Below, piece after piece: positions 26,530 through 35,651 of a stretch of DNA of 64,000 nucleotides. Each line of letters opens with the position of its first letter. Positions within the stretch are counted from its first letter, which is position 1. Location: assembly GCF_000332235.1 (NCBI RefSeq), contig NZ_CM001775.1, forward strand, positions 2,758,230-2,822,229, in the 5' to 3' direction. This stretch comes from Geminocystis herdmanii PCC 6308 (GTDB lineage: Bacteria > Cyanobacteriota > Cyanobacteriia > Cyanobacteriales > Cyanobacteriaceae). Made by a program: the position numbers and the translations under genes. Under the pieces are notes generated by a model, which saw only the letters and a program-made list of their open reading frames with translations, was not told the DNA's origin and ran no database searches.

Positions 26530-29500
26530 TCAGGGTGTAAAAGTAATAATAAAACAAGTACCCTCATTATTAGCATTGACTTCGATTTCTGCGTCTAACT
26601 GTTGACTTAATAATCTGACTAGACGCAATCCAAGGGAGTTATTTTTTTCCCAATCTAAATTAGGGGGTAATCCGATACCGTTATCTATTACTTCCAATTT
26701 TATCGATTCTTCTTCATTTGTGATTAAATTTATGGTAACTTCTCCTTCTCTTTGGGGAAAAGCGTGTTTAAAGGCATTGGTGACTAATTCATTAATTAAT
26801 AATCCCGCAGGAATAGCGGTTTCAATGCTTAAATAACATTCTTGAAGATGAGTAACGGGTTGGATTCCTGTATGATAGTGATTGTAGGATAGAAAAAGAT
26901 TTGACACGAGACGGTTAATATATTCGGCAAAGTTGATCTCGGAAAGGTCATCGGATTGGTATAATAATTCGTGAATAACTGCCATGCTTTGAATCCGATT
27001 TTGGCTATCTTCAAAAAGATTTTTTACTGTTTCGTCTTCAATATAACTAGATTGCAAGTTAAGCAATCCTGAGATAACATAAAGATTGTTTTTGACTCGA
27101 TGATGGACTTCTTTTAATAAAATTTCTTTTTCTTGTAAGGATTTAAACAGTTTTTCTTCGGCTTCGTGCCTTTCGGTGACATCGGTGGAAATACCATCAA
27201 TACTAATTGCTCTAGCATATTGATCATACACTATGTGCGATCGTTCTCGAATCCAACGAGTATCTCCCGTGGATAACTCAATTTTATATTCTAATTCCCA
27301 ATTTTTGCCGTATTCGTTTTGCAAAACTCCTAAATGATAGTCTTCCATAATATCTGCCCATGTATCTTCTACTAATTGACGATATTCTGGTACTACCATC
27401 TCTAATAAAATACCACGATTCATTAATATATCGGCAGGAGAATAACCATATAGGATTTGACAGGCTGGATTAATATATCGCAAATTTAAGTCAGGTAAAG
27501 ACATTGACCAAACTACATCCTGTAAAGAACTAAGAACACTATTTAACCTAGCTTCGCTTTGCTGTAGGGATTCTTCCGCTTGTTTTCGATCGCTAATATC
27601 ATTGATTACAGCGATAAAGTAAGAAGGATCGACAGACACCCACACCACAGACATAGTAAGATTAATCCATAAAAACTCACCATTAAAACATCTCAAGCGA
27701 ATTTCTCGTTCAAAAGTAGCATTATTTCCCACTAATAAACTCGATAAATCTGTGAGGGTAGGAGAAACATCGTCAGGATGAATCAGGGAATGAAAATCCA
27801 TATCCACTAATTCGTCACGGGAATAACCCATTAACTGACTAAATTTATCATTGACTAAAGCGAGTTTGCCGGGGAGACTAACTTGAAGGATACCGACGGC
27901 GGCTTGATGAAAAATGCTACGAAAACGTTGCTCACTTAATTTTAACCTAAGTTGGGCAAGTCTTACTTCTTCGATGTCTTGTCCACAAGCTATGATACCA
28001 ATTCCTTGTCCATGATTATCAGTAAAACGGTTAACATTCCATAATATTGTTCTTTCGTTTCCTTCGGCGGTTAAAATTTTATTCTCTAGGTTACGATGAA
28101 TTTGTCCTTGTTGTAAGGTAAAGTTAAGTTGATCTTTAAAGGATTCTCTATCATGGGGAGGAATGAATAATAAGAAATAGTCTTCTCCCAATACGGAATC
28201 TCTACGCCAACCAAAAACTTTTTCTGCTTCTTCGTTCCATTCCACAATGCGATATTCTTGATTAAGTACTACTAAAATTGTCCCAGCAGTTTGTACAAAT
28301 GTTCTTAATTGGGTGGTAGTTTGTTCTAGTTCTTCTGTTCTATCTTTGACTCTGGTTTCTAATTCTTCGTTGAGGGTGCGCAGTTGAGATTCCGCTTGTT
28401 TGGCTAGGGTTATATCTCTAGCGGTGGCGTAAATAATACCTTCTTCGTAGGGGAGACTTTTCCATGCTAACCATCTATATTGCCCATCATTAGTTAACCA
28501 GCGATTTTCAAAGTTAACGGAGGGAAAACCATTACTTAATTTTTCTAATTCTTGTTTGGTAATTTCTACATCGTTGGGATGAACAAAGGATAGCATATTT
28601 TGATTGATCATCTCCTCTGAATTGTAGCCTAAAGTGGTGAGAAAACTTGAGTTTACCCGTTTAAATGAACCATCGACTCCTGCAATACAAAACATATCAA
28701 GGGAGAGATTAAAAAAGTAGTCTAATTGTCGCTGTGATCGAGTTCGATCGATGGCAGTAGCTAAAACGTTAGCAACGGTTTGGAGAAAGTTAATTTCTTC
28801 GGGGGTAAATTTGCGGGGAGTTTTACTGTAAATACCCATAATGCCGAAACAGTCTTGTTTGCCACCAATATTAACGGCAACGGCGCTAATAATTCCCGTA
28901 TTGTGTAGAATGGGGGAAGGGCTAAAACGAGTTTCTACCATTAAATCTTCTGTTACAACCGGGTGCATAGCTTTTAAAGTGTATCCCGGCATCCAACGAG
29001 GTGACGAGCCAATTTGAGCAAATCCTATCCATTCTTTCGTCCAACCTACTCCTGCTTTTAACACAAAAGAGGCTTGATTTGGTTGTAATTGTAATAAATC
29101 GCAATATTCTGTTTTTAGAGTTTCACTGACTATTTCAACGGTAGTATTCATTAAGGTTTCTAAGTCATTACTCACTAAAGCGGTATTGCCTAAAGTAGCG
29201 ATAGCCGTTTGATATTGAGCGACTTGTAAGGCTTTTTGAGCGTATTCTGATTGTTGTATGGCGATCGCAACTTGAGAGGCTAACTTTTGCAGTAACTCCA
29301 ATTCATCTTCTAACCACTGACGGGGTTGCCGACAATTTTGGGCGGCAAGTAACCCCCATAAGCGATCATGGAATATAATAGGTACAACTAAATTGGCTTG
29401 TATTTCTATCCCTAACAATAAATCCAGATGACAAGGAGAAAGATTCGCCTCGAAAACATTATCTACTGCTTGGATTCTGCCGTTAAGATAGGGTTGAATA

Positions 29501-30666
29501 AAGTCTTTGGCAAAACAGTGATCTTGTACTACTCTACCAAGTATTGACATTACCCCATTAACTACAGACTCCGCAATAATAACTCCGTCACCGTCAGGGT
29601 ATAATTGATAAACGATAACTCGATCGCAATCTAAAAACTGTCTTACTTCATTAACCGTGCTGTTTAAAATTTCTTCTAAATGTAAAGATTTGCGAATGCG
29701 TTGACTAAGTTGAGATAGTAGTTTTTCTTGCTCAACTTGTTTTTTTTCTACTTTAAATGCGGTTTTTATGCTGTTTAATTCTTTTTGTTGTTGCCTTAAA
29801 TATTCTTGTTGCCAAGAAGGAGTTAATACTTTAATTAAATGACGAGCATTGACTATATTCAGTCGATCGTATATTTTTAAATAGCATTTAGTTTCATGGT
29901 TTTGATATTCTTCAGAATAATTATTGATTAAGCAGGAATTGATAATAGAATCAGAAAAATTATGACTAATTAAGATATTATTTTGCGTTTCTAATAGATT
30001 GCTTATGAAAGTTATTTTTTCCGATTGTTTTTTACTTAGTAAATCGTCGGTTTTTAATTCTTTTATGGTTTTCTCTTTCCAATGTGGATTAAGAAAATAT
30101 TTAATAATATTTTTAAGGGTAATAATTTTAATTAAGGATTCTTCTTGATAAATAAATCCTTGTAGATGTTGATGGATATTTATTTTTTTAATCAGAGAAA
30201 ATAAACTAATATTTTCGGTAATTACTGTCAAATTCGGTTCAATAACTTCAGCGATACAGATACTTTGATAAAAAGATTCTGTATAAAAGTGACGACAAAG
30301 ACTCTGATCTGATATAATTCCTATTAACTTATTACGTTCATTTAAACATCCGTAAATTATTGATTTTTGCTGATATATATTTTGTGCGATCGAAAATATA
30401 TCAGGTAATTGTTTTTCTTGATAAGAGGGGAAACTCTCACAAAAATCTTTTGCATGGAGAGAATAAGTATTAAGATTAAAAGTAACTGTTTTGAGAATAG
30501 TTTGTTCAGAAATAACTCCCAAAGGGATTAAATTATCCACTACTATCAAATATTTATATCCCATAGTCATTTTTTTTACCACATCCAGAAAAGAAGTATT
30601 GGGTAAAATTAAAATGGGTTGATAGTCAATAATAGTGAGATTTAATTCCTCATGAAAAATCATCAT
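26530..30666 (-). CDS. CBS-GAF-PAS sensor kinase, candidate cyanobacteriochrome
   Basis: A 1378-residue soluble kinase. Order: four CBS-like repeats (about 10-235), a coiled coil (290-325), GAF1 (about 320-475), GAF2 (about 480-645), four PAS domains (about 650-1165), then a HisKA_2 domain with KEVHHRVKNNLYVISGLL and an HATPase. GAF1 has Asp-His-Cys-Phe (D382-F385) and a second Cys-His (C412-H413, LSPCHLDLL), the residue pattern of DXCF two-cysteine cyanobacteriochromes, which bind a bilin through both cysteines. CBS repeats usually bind adenine nucleotides. The REC-kinase 106 bases downstream is a likely output partner. Light sensing is inferred from motifs only. Confidence 0.85.
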   Translation of the reverse strand: MMIFHEELNLTIIDYQPILILPNTSFLDVVKKMTMGYKYLIVVDNLIPLGVISEQTILKTVTFNLNTYSLHAKDFCESFPSYQEKQLPDIFSIAQNIYQQKSIIYGCLNERNKLIGIISDQSLCRHFYTESFYQSICIAEVIEPNLTVITENISLFSLIKKINIHQHLQGFIYQEESLIKIITLKNIIKYFLNPHWKEKTIKELKTDDLLSKKQSEKITFISNLLETQNNILISHNFSDSIINSCLINNYSEEYQNHETKCYLKIYDRLNIVNARHLIKVLTPSWQQEYLRQQQKELNSIKTAFKVEKKQVEQEKLLSQLSQRIRKSLHLEEILNSTVNEVRQFLDCDRVIVYQLYPDGDGVIIAESVVNGVMSILGRVVQDHCFAKDFIQPYLNGRIQAVDNVFEANLSPCHLDLLLGIEIQANLVVPIIFHDRLWGLLAAQNCRQPRQWLEDELELLQKLASQVAIAIQQSEYAQKALQVAQYQTAIATLGNTALVSNDLETLMNTTVEIVSETLKTEYCDLLQLQPNQASFVLKAGVGWTKEWIGFAQIGSSPRWMPGYTLKAMHPVVTEDLMVETRFSPSPILHNTGIISAVAVNIGGKQDCFGIMGIYSKTPRKFTPEEINFLQTVANVLATAIDRTRSQRQLDYFFNLSLDMFCIAGVDGSFKRVNSSFLTTLGYNSEEMINQNMLSFVHPNDVEITKQELEKLSNGFPSVNFENRWLTNDGQYRWLAWKSLPYEEGIIYATARDITLAKQAESQLRTLNEELETRVKDRTEELEQTTTQLRTFVQTAGTILVVLNQEYRIVEWNEEAEKVFGWRRDSVLGEDYFLLFIPPHDRESFKDQLNFTLQQGQIHRNLENKILTAEGNERTILWNVNRFTDNHGQGIGIIACGQDIEEVRLAQLRLKLSEQRFRSIFHQAAVGILQVSLPGKLALVNDKFSQLMGYSRDELVDMDFHSLIHPDDVSPTLTDLSSLLVGNNATFEREIRLRCFNGEFLWINLTMSVVWVSVDPSYFIAVINDISDRKQAEESLQQSEARLNSVLSSLQDVVWSMSLPDLNLRYINPACQILYGYSPADILMNRGILLEMVVPEYRQLVEDTWADIMEDYHLGVLQNEYGKNWELEYKIELSTGDTRWIRERSHIVYDQYARAISIDGISTDVTERHEAEEKLFKSLQEKEILLKEVHHRVKNNLYVISGLLNLQSSYIEDETVKNLFEDSQNRIQSMAVIHELLYQSDDLSEINFAEYINRLVSNLFLSYNHYHTGIQPVTHLQECYLSIETAIPAGLLINELVTNAFKHAFPQREGEVTINLITNEEESIKLEVIDNGIGLPPNLDWEKNNSLGLRLVRLLSQQLDAEIEVNANNEGTCFIITFTP

Positions 30667-30786
30667 AATCAGGAATGAGATATTAGATATTAGGTATTAG
30701 GTATTAGTCTGAAAAAAGAGTTAGGAGTAATAAATGAGAGTTTTTTATTTATTTTTCATTATCAATTATCAATTCTCCTTTTTCCA

Positions 30787-31155
30787 TTATTTAAGATAGG
30801 AAAGGGGCATACAAAATTCATCAATTCCTTGTTTAATCACATAAATAATAACAGGAGTTACCAATAACGGAGGACAAATTTTTCTCTCGATGATATAATT
30901 CACTGCATTTTCAATGTAATTATCTTGTAAATCTGAACGCAAACTTTCCTCACAAATGGCTACTCGACAACGTTTCGCCCAACCGTCTAACCAATCCACT
31001 CGATCGATGGCTTGTCCTATAGAAAGTGCTATCGAGGTTGCACCATCTTCTAAATCTCCTTCAGCATCTTCAATTATATCTAATGCCATCATAGCAGGTT
31101 CACATTCTGCTAATTGATCTCGATAGTAACTAATTTCTTGACTGGTTAACTGCAT
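30787..31155 (-). CDS. Conserved cyanobacterial hypothetical protein
   Basis: A 122-residue acidic protein without a signal peptide. I recognise the general look from cyanobacterial genomes (EDAEGDLEDGATSIALSIGQ, WLDGWAKRCRVAIC, CPPLLVTPVIIYVIKQGI) but not a named domain. It lies 120 bases upstream of the giant kinase on the same strand and may share its transcript; a functional link is not shown. The gap holds degenerate AATTATCAATT-type repeats. Confidence 0.7.
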   Translation of the reverse strand: MQLTSQEISYYRDQLAECEPAMMALDIIEDAEGDLEDGATSIALSIGQAIDRVDWLDGWAKRCRVAICEESLRSDLQDNYIENAVNYIIERKICPPLLVTPVIIYVIKQGIDEFCMPLSYLK

Positions 31156-31284
31156 AAATTTTTAATTAATTTAAAAATACAGAATCTATTTTTTGCTTTG
31201 GTACTTAACCTATTCTATGATCAATAATAGACATTGACTATTTTTGAGAAAATAAGGGTTAAAACCCTCACTAAGTCAGCAGAT

Positions 31285-31400
31285 AAATTAATTGTATGTT
31301 TACTTTCTGAAAGGCAAAAGGCAAGAGGCAAGAGGCAACAAAGATGTAAGTTATTTTAATTAATTTTAAAATTCACAATCTATTTTCCATGAGTATTTAC
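31285..31400. repeat. 115-bp dispersed repeat, copy B
   Basis: Second copy of the element at 4086-4200, in the leader of glcD. A partial palindrome copy (AAGGGTTAAAACCCT, about 31254) lies just before it. A degenerate piece of the same right end (AATCTATTTTTTGC...GTACTTAACC) lies at about 31180-31210. Confidence 0.75.
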
Positions 31401-31478
31401 AAACAAAAGTAAATATCTTGTTTTAGGCACAATCCAACTCCAAGAAAAATCCCCATAATTATTATTAAACAAAATTGT

Positions 31479-32948
31479 ATGATGCTTTCAAATTCTACGA
31501 GTAAAAAATGGCAACCTATCATTAAAGAATTAGAGGAAATATTAGGTAAAAATGGCGTAGTCAAGCGCAAAGATGAACTTTTAACCTACGAATGTGATGG
31601 TTTAACGGAATATCGTCAGCGCCCAGCTTTAGTTACCTTACCCAAAACCACCGAAGAAGTCGCTCAAATTGTCAACATCTGCAATAAGTATGAAATAAAA
31701 TGGGTTGCAAGGGGAGCAGGTACAGGTTTATCTGGAGGCGCGTTACCTGTGGAAGACTGCCTTTTAATTGTCACTGCGAGAATGCGTCAAATTTTAGATG
31801 TTGACTATGAGAATCAAAGAATTGTGGTGCAACCCGGTATTATCAATAATTGGGTAACACAAGCAGTAAGTGGTGCAGGTTTTTACTATGCACCTGATCC
31901 TTCTAGTCAGATAATATGCTCTATTGGGGGTAATGTGGCAGAAAATTCGGGAGGTGTTCACTGCCTAAAATACGGCACAACTACAAATCATGTTTTAGGC
32001 TTGACGATCGTAACTGCCGAGGGTAATATACTCAAAATTGGGGGAAAAGTGCCAGAAACCCCCGGATTTGATCTTACGGGCTTGTTTGTAGGCTCTGAGG
32101 GTACGCTAGGCATCGCTACGGAGATAACCTTGAAAATCCTCAAAACTCCTGACGCTATCTGTGTGGTGTTAGCAGATTTTAATAGCATTGAGGAAGCAGG
32201 AAGCGCCGTTGCCGAGATTATTCGTGCTGGTATTATTCCTGCGGGAATGGAAATGATGGACAATTTTAGTATTAATGCGGTGGAGGATGTGGTAGCTACT
32301 GACTGCTATCCGAGGGATGCTGAGGCTATTTTATTAGTAGAATTAGACGGTTTACAAGTAGAAGTTGATACTTATAAGCAACAAGTCGATGCTATTTGTC
32401 GATCGAACGGTGCAAGAAGTGTTACATCTGCTAGTGATGCGCCCACTCGTCTCAAACTCTGGAAAGGAAGAAAGGCAGCTTTTGCGGCGATGGGCAAAAT
32501 TAGCCCTAATTATTTTGTACAAGATGGAGTAGTACCTCGATCGAAATTATCCCAAGTCTTAGGGGAAATAAATGCTTTAGGTGAACAATATGGCTATCGC
32601 ATCGCTAATGTTTTCCACGCAGGAGATGGTAACTTACACCCTTTGATATTATACAATAATTCGATCGAAGGTTCATTCCATCAAGTAGAAGAATTAGGAG
32701 GAGAAATCCTCAAGTTATGTGTGAGAGTTGGAGGTAGTATTTCAGGAGAGCATGGTATTGGTAGCGACAAAAAATGTTATATGAGTGATATGTTTACCGA
32801 AACCGACTTAGAAACCATGCAATATGTCAGAAGCAGTTTTAACCCCAAAGGCTTGGCAAATCCAGAAAAGATTTTCCCCACCCCTCGCACCTGCGGTGAG
32901 TCAGCTAATGCTAACAAGACGGAGTTTAAAGGCGCAATAGCCTATTAA
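31479..32948 (+). CDS. glcD: Glycolate dehydrogenase, GlcD-type FAD subunit
   Basis: A 489-residue FAD-linked oxidase that converts the photorespiratory product glycolate to glyoxylate. The FAD_binding_4 domain (about 40-220) has RGAGTGLSGGALP, DPSSQIICSIGGNVAENSGG (as overall pattern) and FVGSEGTLGI; the FAD-oxidase C-terminal domain ends with NVFHAGDGNLHPL, GGSISGEHGIG and KGLANPEKIFPTPRTC. In cyanobacteria it may work with a separate iron-sulfur subunit, not seen here. Uptake of D-lactate as alternative substrate cannot be excluded. The last 44 codons and the following 100 bases are repeated twice more downstream. Confidence 0.93.
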   Translation: MMLSNSTSKKWQPIIKELEEILGKNGVVKRKDELLTYECDGLTEYRQRPALVTLPKTTEEVAQIVNICNKYEIKWVARGAGTGLSGGALPVEDCLLIVTARMRQILDVDYENQRIVVQPGIINNWVTQAVSGAGFYYAPDPSSQIICSIGGNVAENSGGVHCLKYGTTTNHVLGLTIVTAEGNILKIGGKVPETPGFDLTGLFVGSEGTLGIATEITLKILKTPDAICVVLADFNSIEEAGSAVAEIIRAGIIPAGMEMMDNFSINAVEDVVATDCYPRDAEAILLVELDGLQVEVDTYKQQVDAICRSNGARSVTSASDAPTRLKLWKGRKAAFAAMGKISPNYFVQDGVVPRSKLSQVLGEINALGEQYGYRIANVFHAGDGNLHPLILYNNSIEGSFHQVEELGGEILKLCVRVGGSISGEHGIGSDKKCYMSDMFTETDLETMQYVRSSFNPKGLANPEKIFPTPRTCGESANANKTEFKGAIAY

Positions 32949-33536
32949 ATTCAAACATTTCATTGCCATGAGAAAAAAGTTACTAAGTTTGTAGTGACGG
33001 CTTTAGCCGTTAATTAATAAGGGTTGACACCCTTACTACGAACTTTTTTATCGAAACCATGCAGTATGTCAGAAGCAGTTTTAACCCCAAAGGCTTGGCA
33101 AATCCCGACAAGATTTTTCCCACCCCTCGCACCTGCGGTGAGTCTGCGAATGCTAACATGACAAAATTTAAAGGCGCACTAGCCTATTAAATTCAAACAT
33201 TTCATTGCCATGAGAAAAAAGTTACTAAGTTTGTAGTTACGGCTTTAGCCGTTAATTAATAAGGGTTGAAACCCTTACTACGAACTTTTTTATCGAAACC
33301 ATGCAGTATGTCAGAAGCAGTTTTAACCCCAAAGGCTTGGCAAATCCCGACAAGATTTTTCCCACCCCTCGCACCTGCGGTGAGTCTGCGAATGCTAACA
33401 TGACAGAATTTAAAGGCGCACTAGCCTATTAAATTCAAACATTTCATTGCCATGAGAAAAAAGTTACTAAGTTTGTAGTTACGGCTTTAGCCGTTAATTA
33501 ATAAGGGTTGAAACCCTTACTACGAACTTTTTTATC
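32811..33536 (+). repeat. 242-bp tandem triplication of glcD 3' end
   Basis: Three units of 242 bp start at about 32811, 33053 and 33295. Each holds the last 44 codons of glcD with its stop, about 40 bases of spacer and one two-hairpin palindrome. Unit 1 is the real gene end. Units 2 and 3 keep an open frame (MQYVRSSF to KGALAY) but have no promoter. Units 2 and 3 differ from each other at one coding base, and from unit 1 at ten or eleven, eight of them in third codon positions, whereas the non-coding parts of units 1 and 2 differ at two bases only. Unit 3 ends inside the stop codon of the next gene. Confidence 0.95.
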
Positions 33537-33939
33537 TTCTGTTGAAGTAGTAACTTAGAAAATTGAAAAGATAATCTCTCCATGACGGGGAAGGAATTTT
33601 ACCTAAATCTTTTTGCCAATTACCAATAATCATTCTACCCAACGGCGTTAATCTAAAGCTGTCTGTAATACCTTGCCCATCCACTTCCCTCCGTAGAATA
33701 CCAACTTTGATTAACCACATTAAGTCATTTTCTACTTTATTTTCCGTAACGGATTTAAGAGTGTAATTTTTTTCTAATCCTCTTGTGGTTGCTATCTCTT
33801 TTAAGTCAACACTAGCATTAATCATCGTAGTAAATAAAGTTAACTGAAATGGACTACAGCGTAATGCTCTTTCACCTCGTTTAATGGTGTTGACGGGATA
33901 GGAAATTAATGATGGTTTCGTCAGAGTGGGAGAAGTCAT
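33532..33939 (-). CDS. Npun_F0494-like conserved protein
   Basis: A 135-residue protein. ERALRCSPFQLTLF, NDLMWLIKVGILRREVDGQG and ITDSFRLTPLGR fit the cyanobacterial Npun_F0494 family as I recall it; they look like a winged-helix-type fold, perhaps DNA-binding (inference). Its stop codon lies in the last bases of the third glcD repeat unit, so the repeat expansion reached but did not break it. A GTAAGGA heptamer array precedes it. Confidence 0.75.
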   Translation of the reverse strand: MTSPTLTKPSLISYPVNTIKRGERALRCSPFQLTLFTTMINASVDLKEIATTRGLEKNYTLKSVTENKVENDLMWLIKVGILRREVDGQGITDSFRLTPLGRMIIGNWQKDLGKIPSPSWRDYLFNFLSYYFNRR

Positions 33940-33960
33940 AACACAATTAGCAAGTAAGAA

Positions 33961-33992
33961 GTAAGGAGTAAGGAGTAAGGAGTAAGGAGTAA
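33961..33992. repeat. Heptamer array GTAAGGA
   Basis: Four to five units of GTAAGGA about 20 bases upstream of the Npun_F0494-like gene's start. A third heptamer type in the window. Confidence 0.9.
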
Positions 33993-34108
33993 TTATATTT
34001 CCGATAGAGACGTGAAATTTTAGGTTTCTACAATAGTTTTAGGGATCAAAAAATTAATTTTACTTATTAATTCATCATTTTTCATTGTACATTGTTAATT
34101 GTTCATTG

Positions 34109-34657
34109 TTAATTGTTATCTGATGTTTCTTTTTGAAAACAAATGGCACAATAACCCCATCTTTTTAATTCTCCTTCAGGACAATTAATGTTACATACTG
34201 GACAAGTGACAAATTTTTGTTCTCTTTTTTTGATGATATTAAACCATGTTTGTAAGGCTTCTTGGGGGTTTTCTGGAGGAAGTAAATTTAAGGTAGAATC
34301 AGAAATAATTGTGCTAGGATGTGAGTCACTATTATCCGATCGATCGAGGTTAAGAGAATTATTTTGATACCATTTAACCGTAGCAAAATGTAAATCTTTC
34401 ACGGTAAAATCGATACGCCGATTAATTTTGAGTATTAAAGAACGTCTTTGTAAGTTTAAATCTTGCGCCCATGACGAACTAGCGGTAGCAATATATAAAA
34501 CTTCATTGTTAAGGGAAATGGGACGGGTATGTTGTGCTATCTTATGATTAACCACTTGATACCAACATTTAGTTAATTCATGGTATTTTCTTTGTTTCTC
34601 CCATTGGGGTTGCGCAAGAATAACATTTAAGAGTTTATCTATAGAGTAAAATGTCAT
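34109..34657 (-). CDS. dciA: DUF721 protein, DciA-like, with zinc ribbon
   Basis: A 182-residue protein. Residues about 5-100 form a DUF721 domain (LLNVILAQPQWEKQRKY, CWYQVVNHKIAQHTRPIS, VLYIATASSSWAQDL, LQRRSLILKINRRI). In bacteria without DnaC/DnaI, DUF721 proteins are the DciA factor that loads the replicative helicase DnaB. The C-terminus has four zinc-type cysteines in CPVCNINCPEG and GYCAIC. The middle is a variable linker. The start codon is only seven bases from the start of the divergent gene at 34665, so its promoter must overlap that gene. The assignment to DciA rests on domain identity. Confidence 0.82.
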   Translation of the reverse strand: MTFYSIDKLLNVILAQPQWEKQRKYHELTKCWYQVVNHKIAQHTRPISLNNEVLYIATASSSWAQDLNLQRRSLILKINRRIDFTVKDLHFATVKWYQNNSLNLDRSDNSDSHPSTIISDSTLNLLPPENPQEALQTWFNIIKKREQKFVTCPVCNINCPEGELKRWGYCAICFQKETSDNN

Positions 34658-34664
34658 TGATTAT

Positions 34665-35558
34665 ATGAGTTCAATAATATCAGTTCATCCTCACATCAAA
34701 AAAATTATTCAAACTCTCGATTTAGATTTAGGATCAGAGTTAACTAAGTTTGAACAAAGTCTTTATCAAGATTCTATCTTAATTCCTGACATTGTGTCTG
34801 ATATTCCACCAAAACAAGATTTATCATCTTCTTCTTTAATATATTACCCTGATTCGATCGCACAGCGGGGTTTTTCGATCGAATCAGATGAGCCTATTTC
34901 TGTAGCTTCTCGTTTATTAGATGCTCCGAATGTAGAGGAAAAATCCTTACTAGATTTTATTTTAACCCCTTGGGGTATCATGGGGATACTCATTTTTTGT
35001 GGTGCAAATCTTTTTATTTTTATCAATCAAGACACAAAAATAGCTGTTAATAACAACAATGAAAATCCCCAAAATATTAGCGAAACTAATCCATCAATTC
35101 CAGAAAATAATCAGAATAATATTGTAGAATTAAATTCATTAAATCCTACGGAAAATAATCCTCCTCCTTTACCCCTTCCCTTACCCGATACGAATAACTC
35201 TGTAGAAAATCAATCTCCTCATCCTAATTTAAAAACGGCTTTGTTAAAGGAAATTACCAAGCCTTCTCCTTCTGAGAATAACCCTCCTCCCTTAACGATT
35301 AATTCTCCCAATTCTTCCGTAACTTCTCCTTCATCACCATCGAAAAATACCAAATATTATCTAGTAACTAACTATGAAAATATGGATAATTTTAATAAGA
35401 TAAAAAACATTATTCCTAATGCTTTAATTCTCAATGTTGAAAAGGAGATAAAAATTCAATTAGGTATTTTTGCAACAGAAACGGAAGCGAAAATACAATC
35501 TCAAAAATTGCAAAGTCAGGGTATCATAACTCAAATAATTCCACAACCTCAACCCTAA
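34665..35558 (+). CDS. Membrane protein with C-terminal SPOR-like domain
   Basis: A 297-residue protein: a cytoplasmic N-terminal part (1-100), one membrane helix (about 102-122, ILTPWGIMGILIFCGANLF), a long Asn/Pro/Ser-rich linker (about 125-220) and a C-terminal region (about 225-297: YYLVTNYENMDNFNKIK, IQLGIFATETEAKIQSQKL) that looks like a SPOR repeat. SPOR domains bind peptidoglycan stripped of stem peptides, often at the division site. A similar C-terminus ends the protein at 44654-45631. Its start is seven bases from dciA, transcribed the other way. Confidence 0.75.
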   Translation: MSSIISVHPHIKKIIQTLDLDLGSELTKFEQSLYQDSILIPDIVSDIPPKQDLSSSSLIYYPDSIAQRGFSIESDEPISVASRLLDAPNVEEKSLLDFILTPWGIMGILIFCGANLFIFINQDTKIAVNNNNENPQNISETNPSIPENNQNNIVELNSLNPTENNPPPLPLPLPDTNNSVENQSPHPNLKTALLKEITKPSPSENNPPPLTINSPNSSVTSPSSPSKNTKYYLVTNYENMDNFNKIKNIIPNALILNVEKEIKIQLGIFATETEAKIQSQKLQSQGIITQIIPQPQP

Positions 35559-35651
35559 ATGAAAAGTAAGAATTAATAAGTAACAAATAATCGGGTGTTA
35601 ATTATCCATTCTCCATTCTTAATTCTCCATTCTTAATTCTTAATTCTCCAT

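Noticed and set aside
32811-33536. Diversity-generating retroelement template and variable repeats
   Set aside because: No reverse transcriptase is present, and the differences are not biased to adenines.
32811-33536. Duplicated 3' end caused by an integrated island at glcD
   Set aside because: Repeated gene ends can mark integration sites, but there is no cargo and no integrase between the units.
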